Part shown: positions 34,949-43,035 of the stretch, one piece after another | How positions within the stretch are numbered: the first letter of the stretch is position 1 | Layout of the letters: each line of letters begins with the position of its first letter | From: Pseudoalteromonas luteoviolacea NCIMB 1944 | Lineage (GTDB): Bacteria > Pseudomonadota > Gammaproteobacteria > Enterobacterales > Alteromonadaceae | Assembly: GCF_001625565.1 (NCBI RefSeq) | Contig: NZ_AUXS01000064.1 | Coordinates: forward strand, 124,001-188,000 | DNA: 64,000 nt | Reading direction: 5' to 3' | The notes under the pieces: model-generated | What the model was told of the DNA's origin: nothing | Databases searched by the model: none | What the model saw: only the letters and a program-made list of their open reading frames with translations | Program-made: the position numbers and the translations under genes

Positions 34949-37582
34949 TTAGCCAGTATTACGTAAACCTGCGGCGATCCCCATCATTGTGATCATCAAT
35001 GCACTATCTAGGTTTTGATCATCAGCTGCGCGTGTACGCTTTAATAACTCTACTTGCAACAGGTTTAGAGGATCTGTATAGGGGTTACGTAACGCGATTG
35101 ACTCTTTGATCCAAGGCTGTGCAGACAATAAACTCCCCTTAGGTGCCAGTCGCAATACTTCATCCATGGTCTCTTTCAGCTCTGCTCTTAGCTTTTCCCC
35201 AATAATCTGAAGCTCTTTAGGCACTAGGCGCTCGTCATAATATTCAGTTAGCCATAAATCAGCTTTACAAAACACCATTTCAAGCATTTCGATTCTAGTT
35301 CTAAAAAAAGGCCACAGCTCACTCATTTCTTCAATTAACGATTCACCACCTAAGTTGAGGACAGCTTTAATCCCTTCATTCGCTCCGAGCCAGGCGGGCA
35401 ACATCAAGCGATTTTGACTCCATGCAAAAATCCATGGTATTGCACGTAAGCTTTCTATACCCCCTTTTGGATTGCGTTTGGCAGGTCGAGATCCGAGTGG
35501 CAATTTAGCTAGCTCTATTTCTGGTGTCGCACTTCTAAAGTATGAAACAAAATCTGGCGTATTACGGACATATTGGCGGTATCGTTCACATGACGCTTCA
35601 CTGAGCATATCCATAGCCTCGCGCCATTGTGACTTCGGTTTTGGAGGTGGGAACAGGTTATTTTCTATGATCGCACTGGCATATAACGAAAGACTTTGAA
35701 TCGCAACTGGAGAGAGTCCAAATTTAAATCGTATCATCTCCCCTTGCTCTGTCACTCTTAAACCATGTTTAAGCGAACCTGGTGGCTGTGAGCGTAAGGC
35801 TTGACGTGCGGGAGCACCACCGCGGCCAATGGTCCCTCCTCGCCCATGAAATAGCTTCATTTTAATCCCGTGCTTATCTCCCAATTCAATAAGAGACTCC
35901 ATGGCTCGGTATTGCGCCCAGCCAGCCGCCATCATTCCCGCATCTTTTGCCGAATCTGAATAACCAATCATGACATACTGTTGATGTGACAAGTGGCCCT
36001 TGTACCAACTCGAACTGAAAAGTTCAGTCATTACTTTGTCTGCGCGGTTTAAATCGTCGAGCGTTTCAAATAACGGCGCGACTGGGAAATTAAACCCAAC
36101 ACCACTTTCTTTGAGCAGCAGTTGAACAGCCAATACATCAGACGCATACTGTGCCATAGATATGATATAGATCCCCAGAGCAGCACTATCTTGTTGCGCA
36201 ATCACATCAAACGTATCTATCACTTCTTTTACGGATTCATTTGGACGCCAATGCTTTGGTATGATCGGTCTCCTTGAACTTAGCTCAGACAGCAAAAATG
36301 CCTGTTTATCTTGCTCAGACCACTGGGCGTAATCACCGACTCCCAGATATCGCGTAAGCTCTGATAGAACCTCAGTATGACGGGCTGAGTCTTGGCGAAT
36401 ATCTAGCTGGCATAAGTTCACGCCAAAGCAATTTAAGCGACGTAGCACATCTAACAGCAAGCCATTGGCAACAACTTCCATTCCCAGCTCATTGAGAGAA
36501 TTGAAACAAACCAACAGTGGCTCTCGTAGCTGTGCTGTGAATTTAATTTTATCGCGGCAAGACGTTGGTGTTCCTTTGATTTTACTCTCTAAAAAGTCAA
36601 TGGTTTCGCGTACATCTAATTTAAGGTTTTTCAATAGTGCACGATATGGTTCGCTCGTTTCACCCGTTTGCGCTAACAACACCTTGCTTGCGCCACTCAT
36701 AGATAACTCAGCACTTAGCTTATCTAGATCTCGGTAATACAGGTCAAGCGCCATCCAGCGGCCATGATCGAGCACACTTTGTGTTACTGTCGCGGTTACA
36801 TTGGGGTTACCATCTCTATCTCCGCCCATCCACGATGCAAGCTTCACTGGTGAAAAGCTCTGAGGTAGATGAATACCTAGATACTGCTGCGCCATCTTGC
36901 CGAGTTCACCAACAAATTGTGGAATTGCGTGCCACAAGCTGTTTTCAACCACGGCAAACCCCCACTTAGCTTCTTCTAAGGGTGTCGGCCGCTTATCTCG
37001 AATTTCATTGGTATGCCAAGCCTGACAAATCAGCTGTGCTATCCGGGCTAAAATGGTATCTCTTTCTACACCTGTACACTCAAGGCTTTCAAGTTCTTTA
37101 AGACAATCACTTAATTCAACGTGTTTGCTGATTATTGTGCGGCGAGTTACTTCCGTTGGGTGTGCCGTGAGCACTAATTCTATTTGCAATGTGGATAGAG
37201 CCTGTATTGCATCCTCTTGAGAGCACTCTTCTTTTTCAACACGATCGGCGAGATCTTTAATGGTGCTTTCAATCGTTTCGAAGGCTCCCTCTGGTGAACC
37301 GGCTTTTGAAGTCGTATGATACTGCTCTGCAACGTTCGCTAAATTCAGAAAGTGGTTAAACGCTCTACAGACAGGCAAAAGTTCTTCGTTGCTTAGCGCC
37401 TTTAACGTATTAATTAGGGCATCTCGCGCTTGATGATCTCCGCTTCTAGAGGCTTTGGCGAGATGTCTGATCTGCTCTACTTTTTCAAGTAGTTCTGAAC
37501 CCAGAGCATGCTCGATGGTTGCCCCCAAACACTCACCTAAAAGACTTACATTGCGACGTAGATTTGTATATTGCTGGTCCAT
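34949..37582 (-). CDS. ppc: Phosphoenolpyruvate carboxylase
   Basis: The product is an 877-residue cytoplasmic enzyme that carboxylates phosphoenolpyruvate to oxaloacetate, refilling the TCA cycle. Catalytic segments are present in order: VLTAHPTEVTRRT (active-site His), MGGDRDGNPNVT, MIGYSDSAKDAG and FHGRGGTIGRGGAP, and the C-terminus ends GIAAGLRNTG, the invariant last residues. The length matches E. coli Ppc (883). It is monocistronic and divergent from the SDR gene at 37783. Confidence 0.97.
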   Translation of the reverse strand: MDQQYTNLRRNVSLLGECLGATIEHALGSELLEKVEQIRHLAKASRSGDHQARDALINTLKALSNEELLPVCRAFNHFLNLANVAEQYHTTSKAGSPEGAFETIESTIKDLADRVEKEECSQEDAIQALSTLQIELVLTAHPTEVTRRTIISKHVELSDCLKELESLECTGVERDTILARIAQLICQAWHTNEIRDKRPTPLEEAKWGFAVVENSLWHAIPQFVGELGKMAQQYLGIHLPQSFSPVKLASWMGGDRDGNPNVTATVTQSVLDHGRWMALDLYYRDLDKLSAELSMSGASKVLLAQTGETSEPYRALLKNLKLDVRETIDFLESKIKGTPTSCRDKIKFTAQLREPLLVCFNSLNELGMEVVANGLLLDVLRRLNCFGVNLCQLDIRQDSARHTEVLSELTRYLGVGDYAQWSEQDKQAFLLSELSSRRPIIPKHWRPNESVKEVIDTFDVIAQQDSAALGIYIISMAQYASDVLAVQLLLKESGVGFNFPVAPLFETLDDLNRADKVMTELFSSSWYKGHLSHQQYVMIGYSDSAKDAGMMAAGWAQYRAMESLIELGDKHGIKMKLFHGRGGTIGRGGAPARQALRSQPPGSLKHGLRVTEQGEMIRFKFGLSPVAIQSLSLYASAIIENNLFPPPKPKSQWREAMDMLSEASCERYRQYVRNTPDFVSYFRSATPEIELAKLPLGSRPAKRNPKGGIESLRAIPWIFAWSQNRLMLPAWLGANEGIKAVLNLGGESLIEEMSELWPFFRTRIEMLEMVFCKADLWLTEYYDERLVPKELQIIGEKLRAELKETMDEVLRLAPKGSLLSAQPWIKESIALRNPYTDPLNLLQVELLKRTRAADDQNLDSALMITMMGIAAGLRNTG

Positions 37583-37782
37583 ACACTTTCCTTTGAATAC
37601 AATTTATCCAAACCAATATACTGTTAAACATACATAAATGAAAAGACCATTTCGTTACACTTTTTTAATCTTGCCCTCGTCCATTTTTGCCATTTTAAAG
37701 CAAAATCTCCTGAAATTGAGGTGATCCAAACTCTGTTCAGAGCCGTTTATATCTAAATTATTTTCATAGCAAATAAGTTTTT

Positions 37783-38502
37783 ATGGTGCAAAAAACAGCC
37801 GTGGTGATCGGTGCCAATGGCGCGATCGGTAAAGCACTTGTCAACCAGTACTTGCGTCTAAATTACCAGGTCGTTGCGATTAGCTCAGGTAAGTTAAACG
37901 TGGCACATCCCATGTTGACTAAATTTATAACAGATTACTCAAGAGACAGCATACAGGACCTCTCAAACCGTATCGCACGGATCTATCCTAACACTGCATA
38001 TGTTACTGTTTGCAATGGTATATTACATACCGAAAACCACATGCCCGAGAAGAAAATAGAAGCATTTGATGAGGCATATTTCAACGCGCTTTTACAAGCC
38101 AACACAATGACGCCTTTTTTATGGCTGCAAGCATTTATGCCTCATTTGCTATCAACTAACACGCCCTGTGTGTTCACCGCATTGAGTGCCCGCATCGGTA
38201 GTATTTCTGATAATCAGCTTGGAGGTTGGTATAGCTACAGGGCGTCCAAAGCCGCACTCAACATGCTTTTTAAAACGGCCAGCGTTGAATTGCAAAGGCG
38301 TCGATGCAATGTTAAGTTGATGCTTTTTCACCCAGGCACAACTGACTCTGCACTGTCAAAACCCTTTCAAAATAATGTTCCACAAGACAAATTATTCAAA
38401 CCAGAATTTGTCGCTCAGCAACTACACCAGCTTCAAACTAGTAGGGTGTTTGATGGTGATGTTGACTACATCGATTGGCAAGGCGAAAGCATAGAATGGT
38501 GA
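37783..38502 (+). CDS. Short-chain dehydrogenase/reductase family protein
   Basis: The product is a 239-residue Rossmann-fold enzyme with the SDR cofactor motif AVVIGANGAIGKALV at 6-20, catalytic Ser in ALSARIGSIS, and the YSYRASK segment (Tyr and Lys). The spacing fits C-factor-like SDRs, and the substrate is unknown. The flavin-reductase gene follows 4 bases after its stop, so the two are co-transcribed and may act in one redox step. Confidence 0.88.
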   Translation: MVQKTAVVIGANGAIGKALVNQYLRLNYQVVAISSGKLNVAHPMLTKFITDYSRDSIQDLSNRIARIYPNTAYVTVCNGILHTENHMPEKKIEAFDEAYFNALLQANTMTPFLWLQAFMPHLLSTNTPCVFTALSARIGSISDNQLGGWYSYRASKAALNMLFKTASVELQRRRCNVKLMLFHPGTTDSALSKPFQNNVPQDKLFKPEFVAQQLHQLQTSRVFDGDVDYIDWQGESIEW

Positions 38503-38506
38503 CCTC

Positions 38507-39139
38507 ATGATATTTAATTCCCAAGACTTACTTAATTTTCCAGACAGGTATCGCGCACATTTTATTAATAGCCTGTCTGGCTATAAAAGTGCAAACCTAG
38601 TTGGTACACGAAGCCCTAATGGCGAAGAGAACTTGTCAATTGTGAGTTCGGTATTCCATTTGGGTGCGCACCCGCCGTTAATGGGGGTCATTTTTAGGCC
38701 TCATAGTGTCAGACGAGATACACTCGAAAATATATTGCAAACAAAGATATACACTATTAACCACGTAAACTCTTTAATTTGGAAAGAAGCCCACCAAACT
38801 TCAGCGCGATATGATGAACATCAGTCAGAGTTTGACGCAACGGGCTTGACGCCTTATTACCATCAAAGTTTTGACGCGCCATTTGTTGCACAAAGCCAGC
38901 TTAAAATAGGCCTTGAATTATGCCAGCATCAAACCATTGAGTTGAATAAAACCGTACTAGTCATTGGTAAAATAGTGCATGTGGAAGTCGACGACAATGC
39001 TGTTGAAGAAGATGGATTTATCAATTTAGAACAGCTTGATACCATTGCCGTCTCGGGACTAGATTGCTACCACACGGCGAGTAAAATAGCGCGACTTCAA
39101 TACGCCAAACCAAACAAGCCCGCTGAAACAAAAACATGA
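38507..39139 (+). CDS. Flavin reductase-like FMN-binding split-barrel protein
   Basis: The product is a 210-residue protein with the flavin reductase domain: SGYKSANLVGTRSPNGEENLSIVSSVFHLGAHPPLMGVIFRP is the FMN-binding core, followed by TIYTINHVNS and LVIGKIVHVEV. Members reduce or bind FMN for partner oxygenases or have unknown roles. It begins 4 bases after the SDR gene stop. Confidence 0.85.
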   Translation: MIFNSQDLLNFPDRYRAHFINSLSGYKSANLVGTRSPNGEENLSIVSSVFHLGAHPPLMGVIFRPHSVRRDTLENILQTKIYTINHVNSLIWKEAHQTSARYDEHQSEFDATGLTPYYHQSFDAPFVAQSQLKIGLELCQHQTIELNKTVLVIGKIVHVEVDDNAVEEDGFINLEQLDTIAVSGLDCYHTASKIARLQYAKPNKPAETKT

Positions 39140-39202
39140 CGGGCAATTAACCGCAAGATAAATGTGTAACTTTCATGTTCATCAAGACGGCAATAAAGTG
39201 CT

Positions 39203-40033
39203 TTACAGTTTGGCATCGTTAAACTCTTCGAGTATATAATCCAAATCTTTTAGATAATCGACAAACTCGGCTTGCTGATCTGTTGAGAGTGTAGCTCTCA
39301 AACTTATCAACAAGTCAATTTGCTTGGCAATACGCTGAACTCTGTGCTTTTTAATGTGCTCTGGTAAAGTATTAGGAGCGTCAACAATATACCTTGTCAG
39401 TTCTTCGATTTCAGCCACTGTGAGCGAACTTCTTTGAAGCAATGCTTCAATTTTCGAAAGCCGTTTTTGATTGTGGAGCACCCTCACTTCTCGATAAAAA
39501 GCCACTTTATCGTAATGGCGGCTGATCATTTCTTTTTGCTGGAGATTTAATTTTCCTAATGCGTCCTCGAATCGCTCAATCGAATTTTCAACTCGCTCAA
39601 TCGAATTTTCAACTCGCTCATTTCGACTTTTATACTTTCCCATTTCACCTTTGATATTTGATATAAGCTGTTTTCTTTGTTTTTGGTCAAGTGAAACTAA
39701 TAACTGGACAAGCACTGGCCCAGCATCTTGTATCAAGTCATACCAATGCCCACTTACTTGTTGACTGAGTTCGAGAATCTGCCTTTTATCCATTGTCTGC
39801 CAATTGGCGCCAAGGGTTTTAAGCCAACTTGAATACATTGGCAAATAGTGAGATTGATGTCGCAATTGAATTTGGTGAAAGCCTTTTAAAAGCATTTCTT
39901 CTTGAGGGCGAGTTAATGTTACAAAATCCTCGAGCCTATTAAGTATAAGCCTGTCTGCATTTTTATAAATTGTCTCGTACATACAAGCAGTTAAAGATAA
40001 CAATAACAACAAGACTGTGATTACTTTCGTCAT
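39203..40033 (-). CDS. DUF6279-family lipoprotein
   Basis: The product is a 276-residue lipoprotein (SLTAC, Cys at 17) with a wholly helical, charged mature part. It fits the DUF6279 group of gammaproteobacterial lipoproteins, whose function is unknown. A 21-base tandem repeat in the coding region duplicates the heptad-like VENSIER unit about two-thirds of the way along a predicted helix. I chose the ATG at 40033 because the signal peptide starts there. A strong Fur box lies 58 bases upstream, between this gene and a small RNA on the other strand, so iron control of this gene is possible. Confidence 0.75.
   Translation of the reverse strand: MTKVITVLLLLLSLTACMYETIYKNADRLILNRLEDFVTLTRPQEEMLLKGFHQIQLRHQSHYLPMYSSWLKTLGANWQTMDKRQILELSQQVSGHWYDLIQDAGPVLVQLLVSLDQKQRKQLISNIKGEMGKYKSRNERVENSIERVENSIERFEDALGKLNLQQKEMISRHYDKVAFYREVRVLHNQKRLSKIEALLQRSSLTVAEIEELTRYIVDAPNTLPEHIKKHRVQRIAKQIDLLISLRATLSTDQQAEFVDYLKDLDYILEEFNDAKL
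39573..39620. repeat. 21-base tandem repeat inside the DUF6279 gene
   Basis: CGCTCAATCGAATTTTCAACT is present in two perfect copies (39573-39593, 39594-39614) plus 6 bases of a third. In the protein this duplicates RVENSIE. As a multiple of three it keeps the frame and could vary by slippage. Confidence 0.85.
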
Positions 40034-40068
40034 AAAACACCTTAAATGCAATTAATTATCATTTGCGG

Positions 40069-40105
40069 TTGACATTTACTCCCGAGTAACTGATAATCAT
40101 TCTCA
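40069..40105 (+). promoter_or_regulatory. sigma-70 promoter overlapped by a Fur box
   Basis: TTGACA (40069-40074), a 17-base spacer and GATAAT (40092-40097) make an almost ideal promoter on the + strand. The 15-mer TGATAATCATTCTCA (40091-40105) matches the 7-1-7 Fur consensus TGATAAT-N-ATTATCA at 13 of 14 defined positions and covers the -10. With iron, Fur would block transcription of the RNA that follows. The divergent DUF6279 gene could be controlled as well. Confidence 0.8.
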
Positions 40106-40261
40106 ATGAAGCGAACTAGTTGATTATACGCACAATGAATGCTCGCTTCATATAGTGAATTACTACTCGACCCAGTAATTTCACACACTCATTTACTTGC
40201 TACATTGCTCATATCGGTGACGGTAGATATGAAAATTAAAAAGCCCGAAAGGGCTTTTTTT
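40104..40261 (+). ncRNA. Iron-responsive RyhB-like small RNA
   Basis: A transcript of about 158 bases is predicted from the Fur-controlled promoter just upstream to a strong terminator. It holds four hairpins: ATGAAGCGA / TCGCTTCAT (40106-40114, 40143-40151), GTGAATTACT / AGTAATTTCAC (40155-40164, 40174-40184), CATATC / GATATG (40210-40215, 40226-40231) and the terminator AAAAAGCCC-GAAA-GGGCTTTTTTT. Between the second and third lies an open stretch ending in ACATTGCTCA (40202-40211), identical to part of the E. coli RyhB pairing core that meets target start regions. The terminator stops it before the Sel1 gene. There is no supported reading frame. Iron-repressed RNAs of this type lower production of iron-using proteins with Hfq. 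The RyhB relationship rests on the core and control, not on whole-length similarity. Confidence 0.75.
40238..40261 (+). terminator. Intrinsic terminator of the small RNA
   Basis: AAAAAGCCC-GAAA-GGGCTTTTTTT: a short GC-containing stem with a stable GAAA tetraloop and T7 tract. It lies between divergent gene starts where no protein gene needs a terminator, which is what first exposes the small RNA. Confidence 0.9.
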
Positions 40262-40350
40262 ATTTCCCTTCATAAACTTATAGTCTAAACTGCGTTATTA
40301 AACTAGGTGCATTAAGCTAAACACACTCCCCTGTAACATAAGGAGAAATA

Positions 40351-41079
40351 ATGATGCGGAAAATAACTCAAATACTTCTTTTCTCGGGCCTCATAGCATG
40401 CTCAACTCCCTCCATCGCAGGATTAGAAGAAGGCATCGCGGCTGCGAATGCGGGCCAGTTTGATGTCGCTCTAAAGGAGTTTCAATACTTAGTCGATATG
40501 GGATTCGCCCCAGGCATGTACGAGCTTGCAAAAATGCATGAAGGCGGATATGGCGTGCCAAAAAACCCTAGAAAAGCAGCTGAATTATTGCAACGGGCAG
40601 TTAAATTAGGCAGCGCTGATGCTATGTTCGCACTGGCAGTTTTGTACCAAGATGGTAGAGGTGTGAAACTAGATAAACAAAAAGCCGTGGATCTTTTCAC
40701 TCAAGCGGCTAAAAAGAGTCTGCCTGCCGCTCAGTTTAACCTTGGTGTTATGCATGCAAACGGAGATGGCGTTGTACAAGACTACTCCAAAGCACGTTTT
40801 TGGTATGAGCGCGCCGCTGCCAACAATTATACGCTTGCAATGTATAACTTGGCGTTACTGTACTACCAAGGCTTAGGTGTGCAAAAGAATGTTGAACGCT
40901 CATACATATGGAACTTGCTCGCTGAGTTTAACGGTTACGCTCAAGCAGCAGAAAGCAGACAACTTGACGAGCAAAGCCTGTCTCGCTCGCAGTTAGAGCG
41001 TGGACAACGTATAGCCAATGAGATTTATCACAAGATTCAAGCCAAAACCTATATTGCTGGTAGTGGATTTGCCGAATAG
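40351..41079 (+). CDS. Sel1-repeat (TPR-like) secreted protein
   Basis: The product is 242 residues with a signal peptide (LLFSGLIACSTPSIAG); a Cys in it lies in an IACS context that is only a weak lipobox. Four Sel1 repeats follow, for example APGMYELAKMHEGGYGVPKN, ADAMFALAVLYQDGRGVKLD and YTLAMYNLALLYYQGLGVQKN. They form a solenoid that binds protein or peptide partners. AAGGAGA precedes the ATG by 6 bases. It is convergent with the aldehyde dehydrogenase gene, with 11 bases between. The partner is unknown. Confidence 0.88.
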   Translation: MMRKITQILLFSGLIACSTPSIAGLEEGIAAANAGQFDVALKEFQYLVDMGFAPGMYELAKMHEGGYGVPKNPRKAAELLQRAVKLGSADAMFALAVLYQDGRGVKLDKQKAVDLFTQAAKKSLPAAQFNLGVMHANGDGVVQDYSKARFWYERAAANNYTLAMYNLALLYYQGLGVQKNVERSYIWNLLAEFNGYAQAAESRQLDEQSLSRSQLERGQRIANEIYHKIQAKTYIAGSGFAE

Positions 41080-41090
41080 CTAAGTCAAAC

Positions 41091-42482
41091 TTAACGCAAA
41101 TATAGCCATGTCAAAACATGTTTTATGATGTGGCTATAGCGGTCAAACAGCTGACTACGCCACATTTTATCGCTAGATTTGAAAATGGACTTGCCGTGGC
41201 TCAATGCCATAAAACCCTCTTTTGCATGATACTGACCCATGCCCGAACTCCCCAATCCACCAAAAGGCAAATCGACGACGGCAACATGTAGCAGCATGTC
41301 GTTGATACACAGTGATCCTGCTTGCAAACTACGACGGAGCACGGCCTCGGGCTCTTTACTGTTTGTATATAAATAACATGCTAAAGGGGTGCCAAGAGAT
41401 TGCACTACACGCTTTGCATGTTCAAGATCTTGGACCTTTAACACATTTACAATAGGTCCAAATACCTCTTCTTGCATAATGCGGGATTTCAAAGAAGGTT
41501 CGATGACTATATGAATCCCAAATTCTTTAGCCGTTAAACTTTCTAGGGGTTTGGAGGAGTAAACTTCTGCGCCCTGACTTTGTGCATCGTTCATAAGCGA
41601 CAAGAGTCTGTTGGCATGATGCTGGTTTATAATACCTGTGCAATCTTTTGACTGACTACTTTCCCGCACCCTGCTTTTAAGTTTTTCAATAAACTCATCA
41701 AAAATAGACTCATTAACAAGTACATAGTCTGGAGCAACACAGATCTGCCCCGCGTTCATTGTTTTCGCATGTATGATATCTAATATCGCTTTATGTTGAT
41801 TAGCATCATCTAACACCAGCATGGGTGATTTGCCACCTAGCTCTAACGTAACAGGGACCAAATTTTGTGCTGCTGCTGCATAAACCTGTTTGCCGATATG
41901 AGTTGAGCCTGTGAAAAATAAGTGATCAAAAGCTAGTTGACTGAATTCAGACGCAACATTCGCGTCTCCCTCAATAACAATACAGTCTCCTTCTAAAGGC
42001 GCCAACACATCTTTAATTACCTGATTGATAGCAGGGGTCAGCTCACTGAGCTTAAGCATTACTTTATTACCGGCAGCAATGGCCGTCGCGAGCGGGACAA
42101 GCGCTAGCTGTATAGGGTAATTCCACGGGGCAATAACGCCAACAACCCCCTTTGGCACGTACTCTATCCACACTTTAGAAGGTAAAAACTGCCAGCCAGC
42201 TGATCTACTATGAGGTTTTATCCAAGAGTCAAGGTGCTTAGATATATACTTAATATGACTAATAGTTGGTATGATATCGGCCACTAAAGAATCATAATCA
42301 GAACGCGTACTAAAGTCAGCCTTCGCAGCGTCTACAAGGCGCGATTTACTTTCAATTATTGCTGCGCTTAGATTTTTAAGCAGCTGTTTGCGTGCATCAA
42401 CAGAAGGATATGGCGTCGCCAAATACGCAGCCTTGAGTGTAGCAAGTTTATCTCCAATAGAGTTATTAAGCACAGCTGTCAC
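41091..42482 (-). CDS. Coniferyl-aldehyde-dehydrogenase-like ALDH
   Basis: The product is about 463 residues of the aldehyde dehydrogenase superfamily, closest in pattern to coniferyl aldehyde dehydrogenases (class 3 type, C-terminal membrane-associated tail). Seen: APWNYPIQLALVPLATAIAAGN, the catalytic Glu in LELGGKSPMLVLDDA, the catalytic Cys in NAGQICVAPDYVL, and the C-terminal LPFGGLGSSGMGQYH. The real aldehyde is unknown; fatty aldehydes are as likely as aromatic ones. I chose the GTG at 42482 because AAGGGAG lies about 6 bases upstream; in-frame ATGs at 42500 and 42515 are alternatives. The last residues (HVLTWLYL) are encoded across nested palindromes at 41101-41138. Confidence 0.85.
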   Translation of the reverse strand: MTAVLNNSIGDKLATLKAAYLATPYPSVDARKQLLKNLSAAIIESKSRLVDAAKADFSTRSDYDSLVADIIPTISHIKYISKHLDSWIKPHSRSAGWQFLPSKVWIEYVPKGVVGVIAPWNYPIQLALVPLATAIAAGNKVMLKLSELTPAINQVIKDVLAPLEGDCIVIEGDANVASEFSQLAFDHLFFTGSTHIGKQVYAAAAQNLVPVTLELGGKSPMLVLDDANQHKAILDIIHAKTMNAGQICVAPDYVLVNESIFDEFIEKLKSRVRESSQSKDCTGIINQHHANRLLSLMNDAQSQGAEVYSSKPLESLTAKEFGIHIVIEPSLKSRIMQEEVFGPIVNVLKVQDLEHAKRVVQSLGTPLACYLYTNSKEPEAVLRRSLQAGSLCINDMLLHVAVVDLPFGGLGSSGMGQYHAKEGFMALSHGKSIFKSSDKMWRSQLFDRYSHIIKHVLTWLYLR

Positions 42483-42515
42483 ATCTTCTCCCTTAACCAT
42501 TTGTAACGAATACAT

Positions 42516-43035
42516 CTTATTATACGCAACTTTTTAACCCAAAGTTAAAAACAAAACAAAAAAACAACATTTAGTAGAGGTAATAACCAGTCACTTTGAT
42601 AATAAATTAAACATAAAACAATAATAGTTAATAACATATTATTCACAATAAGCAATTGATGACATTGAATTCTATACTACCAATATAAAAGAACTAAGTT
42701 ATACAGCGCTCATTAATAGTACAGATTTAAAAGTCATGATCATCAATTTTTAAAAAAACCAATAAGCCATATCCCACAAAGACAACTAAAAAAATAAAGC
42801 ATTGATATTTATGCCTATATTTCAATCAAAATAAGATACCCCCCCCTTCTTGTTTACTCTCATTTACAAAAAAAATGCATTACTTAATCCCTGTTATATT
42901 GGGAGAAAATAATAATTCGATTATTAATCAAACAAATTTATAGTAGAACTTATACCCAATATGAATATTTTCCTATGGTTTTATGTTTTAATTTCACCCG
43001 ATAACAAAGTGATGAATTAATACAGGAAGATATTA
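42516..43035. other. 520-base very AT-rich intergenic gap
   Basis: No reading frame or RNA gene is supported. A run of eight C (about 42839-42846) stands out in otherwise A/T-rich DNA. The last 120 bases should hold the promoter of the large lipoprotein gene; AGGAAG lies about 9 bases before its ATG. Confidence 0.5.

Noticed and set aside
39573..39620. Short direct repeats considered as a CRISPR array
   Set aside because: The units touch each other with no spacers and lie in frame inside a lipoprotein gene.
40069..40105. Fur box considered as serving only the lipoprotein gene
   Set aside because: The -35 and -10 it overlaps point to the + strand, where a terminator ends a structured transcript, so the small RNA is the better primary target.
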